From NCBI GenBank assembly GCA_945862035.1, contig CAMAXB010000076.1, positions 1 through 11,155 on the forward strand: a DNA stretch of 11,155 nt, written 5' to 3'. This document shows, piece by piece, positions 1-7,403 of the stretch. Position 1 is the first letter of the stretch; each line of letters starts with the position of its first letter. The DNA is from Opitutus sp. GAS368 (lineage in GTDB: Bacteria; Verrucomicrobiota; Verrucomicrobiia; Opitutales; Opitutaceae). The notes beneath the pieces are model-generated. The model was not told where the DNA came from, did no database searches, and saw only the letters and a program-made list of their open reading frames with translations. A program made the translations under genes and the position numbers.

Positions 1-265
<265 letters not shown>

Positions 266-278
266 AGTGAGTCTCCGC

Positions 279-296
279 GCCTCGGTGAACCGAGGC
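279..296. repeat. Perfect 7-bp inverted repeat between tRNA-Ser and symporter
   Basis: GCCTCGG (279-285) and CCGAGGC (290-296) flank a TGAA loop. The element lies 14 nt upstream of the tRNA-Ser 5' end, so it could fold in the tRNA leader, or at the beginning of the symporter's upstream region on the other strand. It has the same design (short GC stem with a 3-4-nt loop) as the inverted repeats at 13-84. Its role is unknown. Confidence 0.6.
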
Positions 297-384
297 CCGG
301 CGACGGGCGAAAGGTGGACAGCTAAGGCCATGGGGGCCATGACGGTCAACGGCAATTTGCGCCGGTCCCTGCATGATCGTCGAT

Positions 385-411
385 GTGACCCATCCTCCTT
401 GGGTGGGCCAC
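385..411 (+). promoter_or_regulatory. Hairpin in the presumed 5' leader of the symporter
   Basis: On the plus-strand RNA, GTG(A)CCCATCC (385-395) pairs with GGGTGGG(C)CAC (401-411) around a 5-nt loop. The stem has ten pairs, including one U-G, and one A-C mismatch. It ends about 48 nt before the preferred ATG at 460. No T-run follows, so it is not a classical terminator. It may be a leader structure affecting translation or mRNA stability. If the longer reading frame from 373 were used, the hairpin would be coding, which is one argument for the later start. Confidence 0.4.
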
Positions 412-459
412 TTTGGGCTCGCGGGGGGTTTGCCTGCCATCTACTTGCTGATCTCACGC

Positions 460-1710
460 ATGGACCCCGCGCTTGGAACTGTTCCTCCGTTTTGGCGCCG
501 GATATCGCTGGTTCAGTGGATGCTGCTCGCGGTCCTCGCCGGCATCCCCTTGGGCTTTTTGGCGCCGGAATTCTCGACCAGCCTGAAGGTGATCAGCGAT
601 GTGTTCCTCCGGCTGATCCGCGCGATCATTGCGCCGGTGCTCTTCGGGGTGCTCGTCCGCGCGATCGGCTCCGCGGGTTCGATGAAGGACCTCGGCCGGC
701 TGGGCTGGAAGTCCATCGTCTGCTTCGAGGTCTTCTCCACGATCGCCCTGCTGCTCGGCTGGTTTGTCGCGGTCGTCTTTCAACCGGGGATTGGCGTGAA
801 TCTCGCCTCCCAGCCCGTGCCGGCGGCCGCCGCCGTCACGTTCAGCTCAGTCCTGATCAACGCGGTCCCGACCAGCCTGATCGACGCGATGGCGCGGGGC
901 GATGTGCTGCAGATGGTCGTGTTCTGCACGATTTTCGGTGCGGCCTGCCTTTCGCTCGGCGAGAGGGCGAAACCGGTGGTGGCCTTCGCTGATTCACTGG
1001 CGGAGGTCGCGTTCCGCTTCACCCACTTCATCATGTACCTCGCGCCACCGGCCGTGCTGGCCGCGATGGCCTCGACGGTCGCCGGCGGTGGCGTGAATGT
1101 CCTGCTTGGACTGCTCAAGCTATTCCTCTCCGCCTGGTTCGCCCAGGTCTTCTTCCTCGTGGTGATTCTGGGCGGTGCGCTGGTGCTCTTCCGTGTGCCG
1201 CTGCGCCCGTTCATCCGGGCGGTGCGCGAGCCGTTCCTCGTGGCCTTTGCGACCACGTCCAGCGCGGCGGCGCTCCCGCAAACCCTCGAGCAGATTGAGC
1301 GCTTCGGCGTGCCACGGCGCATCATGGGGGTCGTCGCCCCGCTCAGCATCAGCCTGAACCTCAATGGCAGCACGATCTTCCTCGGGCTTGCGACCCTCTT
1401 CGTGGCGCAGGCCGCGGGCGTCGCTCTCTCGTTCGAGCAGCAGCTCTTCATTCTCCTCACGCTCAAGGTCACGAGCAAGGGGGTGGCCGGCATCCCGCGC
1501 GCCAATTTTGTCGTGCTGGCCGCGCTCTTCCAGAATTTCGGCCTGCCGCTTGAGGGTCTGGCCGTGCTACTGGGCATCGACGCCCTGATCGATCCGATCC
1601 GCACCAGCGTCAACGTGGTGAGCCACAGCGTGGCCCCCGTCGTCGTGGCGCGCTGGGAGGGCACCGATTTCTCGCAGACCGACCGCCCAGCAGGCCCCGC
1701 TCCGTTGTAG
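460..1710 (+). CDS. Dicarboxylate/amino acid:cation symporter (DAACS/SDF family), probably Glu/Asp type
   Basis: An integral inner-membrane secondary transporter of 416 aa, a normal length for the family. Hydrophobic segments run through the whole protein, and the two re-entrant-loop signatures are visible. HP1 is TTSSAAALP (about residues 265-273) and HP2 is TSKGVAGIP (about 338-346). The TM7 motif, normally NMDGT, reads NLNGS (300-304). TM8 reads D374, D378, R381, T382, N385. Matched to the archaeal GltPh structure, D378 and R381 correspond to D394 and R397, which bind the substrate amino group and side-chain carboxylate. This favours an acidic amino acid over a plain dicarboxylate. Two cation-site positions differ: the NMDGT Asp is N302, and the position of GltPh D405 is H389. 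ATG 460 was chosen because the protein then begins like relatives. An in-frame ATG at 373 would add 29 residues. Neither start has a Shine-Dalgarno. It converges on the PVC-dehydrogenase gene. Confidence 0.9.
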   Translation: MDPALGTVPPFWRRISLVQWMLLAVLAGIPLGFLAPEFSTSLKVISDVFLRLIRAIIAPVLFGVLVRAIGSAGSMKDLGRLGWKSIVCFEVFSTIALLLGWFVAVVFQPGIGVNLASQPVPAAAAVTFSSVLINAVPTSLIDAMARGDVLQMVVFCTIFGAACLSLGERAKPVVAFADSLAEVAFRFTHFIMYLAPPAVLAAMASTVAGGGVNVLLGLLKLFLSAWFAQVFFLVVILGGALVLFRVPLRPFIRAVREPFLVAFATTSSAAALPQTLEQIERFGVPRRIMGVVAPLSISLNLNGSTIFLGLATLFVAQAAGVALSFEQQLFILLTLKVTSKGVAGIPRANFVVLAALFQNFGLPLEGLAVLLGIDALIDPIRTSVNVVSHSVAPVVVARWEGTDFSQTDRPAGPAPL

Positions 1711-1729
1711 CCGGGGTCGCTGACCCCGG
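1711..1729. terminator. Strong inverted repeat between convergent genes (candidate bidirectional terminator or REP-like element)
   Basis: CCGGGGTC (1711-1718) and GACCCCGG (1722-1729) form a perfect 8-bp stem around a GCT loop, starting at the base after the symporter stop codon. There is no T-run on either side, so it is not a canonical intrinsic terminator. It may instead stabilise 3' ends or be a dispersed palindromic repeat. The rest of the gap (1730-1836) holds a direct repeat CGCGCGCGTT (1754-1763 and 1776-1785) and a 6-bp inverted repeat CGTTCC/GGAACG (1782-1787 with 1800-1805), which lies about 30 nt beyond the stop of the minus-strand gene. Confidence 0.5.
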
Positions 1730-1836
1730 GGATCGACCCGTTATCGGCTTCGCCGCGCGCGTTGACCGCTCGGCCCGCGCGCGTTCCCGTGCTTGCGCCG
1801 GAACGGGCTCAGCCTGGCCGGTCCGGGCTCTCTCGT

Positions 1837-4800
1837 TCAGGGTGCCTTGGCCGGAGGCGCGGGTGTCTGCAGGTCCGCCGCGCGGTAGTAGGTGGCCTGC
1901 GCTGCGGTCGCCTCGCGGATCCCCTTGACCGTGGCGGGGGTGATCACGCTGGCGTTGTGGGTAAAGCTCTGGCGGACGTACGTCGCCACGCCGGCGATCT
2001 CCTCATCGGAGAGCATCCCGCCGAAACCGGGCATGGGTGGCGTGAGCTCGGCGGTGTACACCTTGCCATTGACCGTGATCTCGCCGGTGAGGCCGTGGAG
2101 AATGATCTTCACCAGACGTTCCGGGTCGCCCGTGACCCATTCCGATTTGGCGAGCGGGGGATAGATGCCCTCGACGCCCTCGCCCTTGGCCTGGTGGCAG
2201 GTCGCGCAGTGTCCATCCCGTGAATACACCTCGCGGCCGGTCGCCCACAGCTTGCTGCCGGTCTCCCCGAGGCGGTTGAAGATGCCCTTGGGAATCGCAT
2301 GGGGATCCTCCGCCCCAAGCTTTCCGAACTCGAGTTTCTCCGCGAGGAGCTTCTGGGCGGCAGGAATCTCCGCGAGGGTGAAGCGACCGGCCTGCGCGAG
2401 GCCGCGGGCCTGCTCCTGCAGGGGGACCATCGTGTAGAGCACCGCATTCTTCATCCAGGAGTCGACCGGGTGCCGCAGGGCCTCGAGCACGACGGAGGCG
2501 CCGTCCTCGCCGCCCACCCACGAGGCCGCGACCACGGCCTCCAAGCGCACGCGGGGATGCGGATCCGCCGCCGCGCGGCGCAAGAGTGCCGCGTGGTTGG
2601 GGAGCTTGCGGAACTCGTGCCGCACCACGCGGGCCGCGGCCGCGCGGAGCTGGGGCGCGTTGCCGGTCAGGCAGCGCACGAGCAGCTCGGCATCGATCCG
2701 CTCGTGGGCCCAGGTGACCCACAGGGCCTCAAGTAGATGCCGCTCGTGGTTCGGATCCGCCGGGTCGAGCCGCGCGACCCACGCCTTCACCGCGGGCAGA
2801 ACCTCCGCCGTCGGCCGGCCGCGCAGTTCGCGCTGCGTGCGGTAGCGGCTGCGATATTCCGGGAGCTTGAGATTATCGAGCAGGGTGGTGAGAGCCGCGC
2901 CGTCCACCTCGGCCCGGGCCACCAGGGGCCGCGCGGGATAGGTGATGCGATAGATGCGCCCGCGCTCATGGTCGCGGTTCGGGTCGCGCGCGGAGTGCTG
3001 CATGTGCCCGATCAGCGCGTTGTGCCAGTCGAGGATGAGGAGCGAGCCGTCCGGCGCGAACTCAAGGTCCACCGGACGGAAATTCGGATCGGAGGATTTC
3101 AGCAGATCAAAGCGGTAGTCGCCGCGGAAGCCCGAGCCATCATCGCGCATCTGGTGCTGCTTGGTGCCGAGAAAGCCGATCGAGTTGTTGACCAGGAAAT
3201 CGCCCTGCACCTCGTCGGGAAAGTGGCGGCTGGAGACGAATTCGGTGCCGGAGGTCGGGCGCACGCGGTGCTCGGTGAACATCGTTTCCTCCGGGTACTC
3301 GATGCCGAAGGGAAGCTGCAGCGAGAGGGGCAGCATCCAGAAATTATTGCCCGAGGAGGCATCGGAAATGAAGTCCTGCCCCCAGTCGTCGAACGAGATG
3401 CCCCAGGGATTGTTGTAGTCGTACTGACTGTAGCGCACCAGGCGCCAGCTCTTGGGATCGAAGCGGAACACGCCGCCGTCGTTGGCGCGGATGCAGCCGT
3501 AGGGGGTCTCGACCTGCGAGTGGAGGAAGCGCCCCTCGAGCAGGTAGAGCGCGCCCCGGGGATCCGAGGTGAACGCGCTGATCGCGTGGTGGGTGTCGTG
3601 GGAGTCGAACCCGTGCATGATGACCTCCTGGCGGTCCGCACGGTCATCGCCATCGAGATCCTGCAGCAGGATGAGATTGGGCTGCTGGGTGACGTACACG
3701 CCCTCGGGCGTGAGTTCGAAGCCGATGGGTAGGTGCAGGCCGCTCGCGAACACCGTCTGCTTGTCGGCCCGGCCGTCGTGGTCGGTGTCCTCGAGGATGA
3801 TGATCTTGTCGTCGGGCATCGGATCGCCCGGCTTGTAGTGCGGGTAGGACGGCATGACCGCGACCCAGAGGCGGCCCTTGTTGTCGAAGGTCATCTGGAC
3901 CGGATCCTTGAGCTCAGGGAACTCCGTCTCGGCGGCGAAGAGATTGATGCGGTAACCCTCCGGCAGGGTCATCAGGCTCTTGGCGTCCTCGCCCGAGAGA
4001 TACGTGATCGGCCGGTTGTAGTTGGTGGTGACGGGATCGAGTTTGCGGGTGACGGAGTCGTCCACCACGCCCTGGCTTTCGCCGCGGCTCGCCTGGGCCC
4101 AGACCTGGGCGTCACGCAGCACCGTCATCTCGCGGATTTTCTCGATCTCCTGCGGGTAGTTGAAGTCGCCGAACGGCTTGTAGCGCCGCCCGTGGGAATG
4201 GACGCCGTTGAGCATCCGGTAGTCATTCAGCCAAAACCAGTTCTTCTCGTAGATCAGCGCGCGGAGCCGTTCGGGATCGCTGCGGGAGACGGCCACGCCG
4301 GAGCCGTAGAGCCGGTCCAACAGCTCTGCGCCGATCCGGCGGTCGCCGGCCTCGTTGAGGTGCGCGCCATTGATGGTGAGCGGCATCGCATCGGCCGCGT
4401 ACCAGGCCTGGCTCGGAGTAAAGAGATCGATGAAGGGGACGTTCTTGGCCGCGGCGACCCTGCGGATGGCCTCGGTGTAGAGCGCAAGATGGGCGTTCTC
4501 CTTCTTGCCGTCCGGCAGATCGCGCGTGGCCGAAAGATCCTCAAAGGCAATGGGCGAGACCAGCACGAGCTGGGGGGCGCTGCGGCCATTGTAGGACTGC
4601 GTCCGGGTGTGATCGACAAAGGCGGCGACCTCGGCGGCGAAGCGTTCGACGCCGGCCGGACCGTCGAAGGATTCATTGAAGCCGAAGAAGGCGATCACCG
4701 TGTCGGCCTTGGCCGTCTGCAGCCATTCGTCCGGGCTCGGCAGGTGGCCGACGCCCCAGTGCATCGCGAATTCCGGCCGGAACTCCTGCGCGCCGGGGAA

Positions 4801-5091
4801 GGCCCACGGATCGGGCCGGCCCGCGCGGGGCCGGTAGGCGGGCGTGTCGCCCGAGTGCCCGAGATTGCGCACGGTCAGCTTCTTGTCCGGAAAGCGCTGG
4901 TGGAGCAGCGTCTCGAAATAGCCGTAGTACTGCATGCGCTCGGCGAGCGCGTTGCCGATCAGCGCGATGTGCTCGCCCTCGGCCGGAGGCGCGAGCGGGG
5001 TGGAGGCGGCGCGGGCGGGGGCGGATCCGAGCGTCGCGACGACGGCGGCAACCAAGGAGAGGAACGCTGGGTTGCGAAGGAAGGAGCGCAT
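1837..5091 (-). CDS. Secreted SGNH-like / PVC-type dehydrogenase / cytochrome c fusion protein
   Basis: A 1084-aa exported protein. Residues 1-28 form a signal peptide ending around APARA. Residues about 35-270 have an SGNH/GDSL-hydrolase fold: block I IGNALAER (G46-N47-A48), block II NLGHSGDT (76-83), block III GFNES (N139) and block V NGAHLNEAG (H244). The catalytic Ser is replaced by Ala48, and the DxxH Asp by Asn241. From L376 to about 720 is a PVC-type membrane-bound dehydrogenase beta-propeller, with Asp-rich calcium-like loops DTDHDGRAD and DLDGDDRAD. A helical, HEAT-like stretch covers about 725-900. The C-terminal cytochrome c domain has CATCH (C962, C965, H966) and a likely distal ligand M1020 in PPMPGF. 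Family knowledge suggests a periplasmic dehydrogenase of sugars or alcohols passing electrons through haem; the substrate is unknown. ATG 5091 was chosen because it starts the signal peptide. An in-frame ATG at 5202 would overlap the upstream epimerase gene. It is the last gene of the leftward cluster, 35 nt after the epimerase. Confidence 0.9.
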   Translation of the reverse strand: MRSFLRNPAFLSLVAAVVATLGSAPARAASTPLAPPAEGEHIALIGNALAERMQYYGYFETLLHQRFPDKKLTVRNLGHSGDTPAYRPRAGRPDPWAFPGAQEFRPEFAMHWGVGHLPSPDEWLQTAKADTVIAFFGFNESFDGPAGVERFAAEVAAFVDHTRTQSYNGRSAPQLVLVSPIAFEDLSATRDLPDGKKENAHLALYTEAIRRVAAAKNVPFIDLFTPSQAWYAADAMPLTINGAHLNEAGDRRIGAELLDRLYGSGVAVSRSDPERLRALIYEKNWFWLNDYRMLNGVHSHGRRYKPFGDFNYPQEIEKIREMTVLRDAQVWAQASRGESQGVVDDSVTRKLDPVTTNYNRPITYLSGEDAKSLMTLPEGYRINLFAAETEFPELKDPVQMTFDNKGRLWVAVMPSYPHYKPGDPMPDDKIIILEDTDHDGRADKQTVFASGLHLPIGFELTPEGVYVTQQPNLILLQDLDGDDRADRQEVIMHGFDSHDTHHAISAFTSDPRGALYLLEGRFLHSQVETPYGCIRANDGGVFRFDPKSWRLVRYSQYDYNNPWGISFDDWGQDFISDASSGNNFWMLPLSLQLPFGIEYPEETMFTEHRVRPTSGTEFVSSRHFPDEVQGDFLVNNSIGFLGTKQHQMRDDGSGFRGDYRFDLLKSSDPNFRPVDLEFAPDGSLLILDWHNALIGHMQHSARDPNRDHERGRIYRITYPARPLVARAEVDGAALTTLLDNLKLPEYRSRYRTQRELRGRPTAEVLPAVKAWVARLDPADPNHERHLLEALWVTWAHERIDAELLVRCLTGNAPQLRAAAARVVRHEFRKLPNHAALLRRAAADPHPRVRLEAVVAASWVGGEDGASVVLEALRHPVDSWMKNAVLYTMVPLQEQARGLAQAGRFTLAEIPAAQKLLAEKLEFGKLGAEDPHAIPKGIFNRLGETGSKLWATGREVYSRDGHCATCHQAKGEGVEGIYPPLAKSEWVTGDPERLVKIILHGLTGEITVNGKVYTAELTPPMPGFGGMLSDEEIAGVATYVRQSFTHNASVITPATVKGIREATAAQATYYRAADLQTPAPPAKAP

Positions 5092-5126
5092 GGGGCAGGG
5101 GCGTGTTCGGGAAAGGAGGGGCCGGG

Positions 5127-5990
5127 TCAGGCCTTGGCCGTCGCGCTGGCGGCGGCGAGGTGCTGGCGGATGAAACGATGGCCGGACTCGGCGATGTCCC
5201 AAGTCTCGGAGAAATTGCGCCAGACGTTGATCGCGTTGGCGAAGCCGGGGTCGGCCCGGGTGAAGGCCTCGATCGTCAGCCAGCCTTTATAGTGCGTGGC
5301 GTGGAGGGTGGCGAAGACCTCGTCCCATTTCACATGGCCCGCGCCGGGCGTTCCGCGGTCGTTCTCGCTGATGTGCACGTGGGCGAGGACCGGGCTGATC
5401 GTGCGGATGGCGCCGGCGAACGTCTTCTCCTCGATGTTGGCGTGATGCGTATCGAACATGGCGCGGACCTGCGGGTGCCCGACCTGATCGACCAGCTTGC
5501 GCAGCTGCGTCATGGTGTTGCAGAGGTAGCACTCGAAGCGGTTGAGCGCCTCGACGGCGAGGACCACCTTGGCTTGGGCGGCATGATCGCCGACGGCTGC
5601 GAGCACCTCGGCGCTGCGTTGGTACTCGTCCGCCGTGGGCTCGGCGCGCGTGAAGGTGGCGAAGGCGGAGTGGTACGGACCGCAGAGCACGGTCGCCCCG
5701 GCGGCGGCGGCGTGGTCGATGGCCTGCTTGATGCGATCGACGGCGCGCTGACGGACCGCCGCGTCGGGGGACACGGGATTTTCGTCCGGACCGACCCCCA
5801 GCACGGCGGTGGCGGCCATGCCCAGACTATGAAGGTGGCGCCCGAGGCGGCGGTAGGCCTGCTCATCTTGGCTCGCCATGAAGAACTCGACGCCGTCATA
5901 GCCAATGGACTTGAGGCGGTCGATCACGGGGAAAAGGTCGTCCGAAACGGTGCCGGACCAGGCGAGGAGATTGAAGCCGATGGGGTTCAT
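5127..5990 (-). CDS. TIM-barrel sugar isomerase/epimerase, D-tagatose/D-psicose 3-epimerase-like
   Basis: A 287-aa cytoplasmic protein with no signal peptide, of the xylose-isomerase-like TIM-barrel family (AP_endonuc_2). The metal-site and catalytic residues of ketose 3-epimerases are all present: E147 (in VLAVEALNR), D180 and H183 (in MFDTHHAN), H206 (in HVHISEND), R212 and E241 (in TIEAFTR). As I recall the Pseudomonas cichorii D-tagatose 3-epimerase numbering (E152, D185, H188, H211, R217, E246), the offset is a constant five. This supports Mn/Mg-dependent C3 epimerisation of a ketose or a related keto-sugar reaction; the exact sugar cannot be read from sequence. ATG 5990 gives the expected N-terminus (GFNLLAWSG); the frame is open further upstream but reads no family sequence. 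The leader is C/T-rich with no Shine-Dalgarno. An 8-bp palindrome TAGCGCTA lies at 5997-6004. It sits between two exported proteins in one cluster. Confidence 0.9.
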   Translation of the reverse strand: MNPIGFNLLAWSGTVSDDLFPVIDRLKSIGYDGVEFFMASQDEQAYRRLGRHLHSLGMAATAVLGVGPDENPVSPDAAVRQRAVDRIKQAIDHAAAAGATVLCGPYHSAFATFTRAEPTADEYQRSAEVLAAVGDHAAQAKVVLAVEALNRFECYLCNTMTQLRKLVDQVGHPQVRAMFDTHHANIEEKTFAGAIRTISPVLAHVHISENDRGTPGAGHVKWDEVFATLHATHYKGWLTIEAFTRADPGFANAINVWRNFSETWDIAESGHRFIRQHLAAASATAKA

Positions 5991-6040
5991 AATCGTTAGC
6001 GCTAGAGGAAGAAAGGATGCGAGCCCGGTGGGGAATGTCT

Positions 6041-7093
6041 TCAGCGCGCGGCGGGGCTGAGGTAGCCCTCCGGCGCCTTGACGAAGGAAAGCGGCGCGGT
6101 GGTCCGGCCCAGGTCGAAGTCCGCCGGCCGCAGGGCGCGTGCTGGAAACGCCGCGGGATCCCGGACAAAACCATAGAAGGTCGGTTGGAACGGATCGACG
6201 TAGTCCACATTGGCGACCGGCGGCACCGAGGCACCGACCAGGTGAAGGGCCGCGTTGACGACCAGGCGGCGCAGATCCGCGCTGAGCAAGTCGACCGAGG
6301 CGCCCATGGTGGTGCAGAACGCCTGGCCCGATTGGCCGTTCGGAACCTGGTAGCCCCGGATCCACGCCAGCGGCATCATCGGGTCGTTCTTGGGACCGGC
6401 CACGGCGGGGGAGTCGGCGTTGAGATTCGTGGTGACCTGGCCGCGCAAAAGGATGGTCGCGTCGGCGCCGAGGTTCCTGATGCCGTAGACATCGCTCGGT
6501 CCAAAGACGTCGCGGACACCCCGTAGGATGGGGTGTTGGGCATTGGCGGCCTCGATCACGCCCCGGGTCCCCTCGACCAGGTGGCGGCCGTGGTGATTGA
6601 TCCAAGTCTCACCGAGCACGTTGAGCCCGAAGTCTTTCCAGACAATCCCGTCCGTCACGGCATCGCCGGTGAAGGCATGAGTGGCGGTGCGCAGGCCGAT
6701 GACGGGGCGTCCTTTCTGCAGATAGTCAGCGATAAAGCGCAATTGTTCGGGCGGGAGGCGCCGGAAGCGGGTGGAAATGATGAGCAGATCGGCGTCGGCG
6801 AGCGCCTCGAGACCCGGGATGTTGGTCTGGAGATTGGGATCGATCAGGCCGGTGGCGGGATCGATCGCGAAGAGCACGGTGCAATCGAAGCCGTGGCGCT
6901 GGCTCAGGATTTTGGCGAGCATGGGCAGCGCCTCCTCGGAGCGGTACTCCTCATCGCCCGAGATGAGGACGATCTTGCGCCCCTGGCCGGGTCCTTCCCG
7001 GCCCTTGAGTTCAAGTGTGGTTTCCGCCGCGGTTGCGGCGATGGGCAGGGCGGTGGCAAGCGCGGCGACGAGGAGGGTGCGGAGAAGCTTCAT
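6041..7093 (-). CDS. Exported ThuA-domain protein
   Basis: A 350-aa protein with a signal peptide (MKLLRTLLVAALATALPIAATA, cleavage near residue 22), followed by a ThuA domain, a class I glutamine-amidotransferase-like fold. Visible signatures are ISGDEEYRSEEALP (45-58), DADLLIISTRF (100-110), PVIGLRTATHAF (130-141), the ETWINHHGRH segment (162-171), HPILRGV (187-193) and PLAWIRGY (241-248). The position that carries the Cys nucleophile in true amidotransferases lies in the GLRTATHAF stretch and has no Cys, as expected for ThuA proteins. ThuA proteins are linked to trehalose and keto-sugar use, but their activity is poorly defined. ATG 7093 starts the signal peptide; an in-frame ATG at 7156 would add 21 basic residues. 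Its leader is almost pure C/T with no Shine-Dalgarno. It is the first gene of the leftward cluster, 50 nt before the epimerase gene and divergent from nuoB. Confidence 0.88.
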   Translation of the reverse strand: MKLLRTLLVAALATALPIAATAAETTLELKGREGPGQGRKIVLISGDEEYRSEEALPMLAKILSQRHGFDCTVLFAIDPATGLIDPNLQTNIPGLEALADADLLIISTRFRRLPPEQLRFIADYLQKGRPVIGLRTATHAFTGDAVTDGIVWKDFGLNVLGETWINHHGRHLVEGTRGVIEAANAQHPILRGVRDVFGPSDVYGIRNLGADATILLRGQVTTNLNADSPAVAGPKNDPMMPLAWIRGYQVPNGQSGQAFCTTMGASVDLLSADLRRLVVNAALHLVGASVPPVANVDYVDPFQPTFYGFVRDPAAFPARALRPADFDLGRTTAPLSFVKAPEGYLSPAAR

Positions 7094-7403
7094 CGGGGGG
7101 AGGGGACGAGGGGAGCGGGTGAGCCGCTTACGACCAGGGGAAACGAAACGAAACAAACCGGGCCGTGGGGTGGGTGCTGAAAATTGGCGCAGGTCCTGAT
7201 TCGATGTCGATCCATTTGCTTGCGATCAGCGCAGGGAAATGAGGGGAAACGTTTGATCAACTCGCCGTCGCCCGCCGGGAAGCGCCGATGAAGGTGATGA
7301 CGGATGTTTCCGCGATTTCGCCAAAAGCGACTTGCGCGCAGGGAGGCCCTTCCCAACCATTACATTTTCACGGACTCTTTCCTCCCTCCCTATTCCTGAC
7401 GCC
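7094..7403. promoter_or_regulatory. Divergent control region between the sugar cluster and the nuo operon
   Basis: This 310-bp gap holds no gene and must carry promoters for both leftward and rightward units. It contains a tandem AAACG-type repeat (7141-7159), an AT-richer stretch (about 7180-7260), and a C/T-rich tract just before nuoB (CCTCCCTCCC, 7381-7390). A weak -10-like TACATT lies at 7361-7366, but no -35 box lies at proper spacing (TTGCGC at 7332 is too far). On the minus strand, TTGTTT, a 17-nt spacer and TCGTAA occur in the AAACG repeat, but the -10 is poor. I therefore assign no promoter with confidence. Confidence 0.45.
7247..7260. promoter_or_regulatory. Overlapping palindromes AAACGTTT and TTGATCAA, candidate operator
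   Basis: AAACGTTT (7247-7254) is a perfect palindrome with a central CG, the usual core of LacI/GalR-family operators. It overlaps TTGATCAA (7253-7260), a second perfect 8-bp palindrome. The site lies about 155 bp upstream of the ThuA start and about 145 bp upstream of nuoB. A sugar-responsive LacI-type repressor acting on the leftward cluster would fit, but no regulator gene is in the window and 8-bp palindromes also occur by chance. Confidence 0.25.

Noticed and set aside
1754..1785. CGCGCGCGTT direct repeat in the convergent gap as an attachment site
   Set aside because: The copies are only 10 bp, low complexity, 22 bp apart, and there is no integrase or foreign cargo.
5092..5202. N-terminal extension of the PVC-dehydrogenase to the ATG at 5202
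   Set aside because: It would add 37 Arg/Pro-rich residues before an obvious signal peptide and overlap the epimerase gene.
3733..5292. Long plus-strand frame (519 codons) opposite the PVC-dehydrogenase gene
   Set aside because: It is a GC-driven antisense shadow: no motif, rich in Val/Gly/Arg/Asp, and exactly opposite well-supported coding sequence.
7094..7156. N-terminal extension of the ThuA protein to the ATG at 7156
   Set aside because: It would place 21 mostly basic residues ahead of a good signal peptide beginning at 7093.
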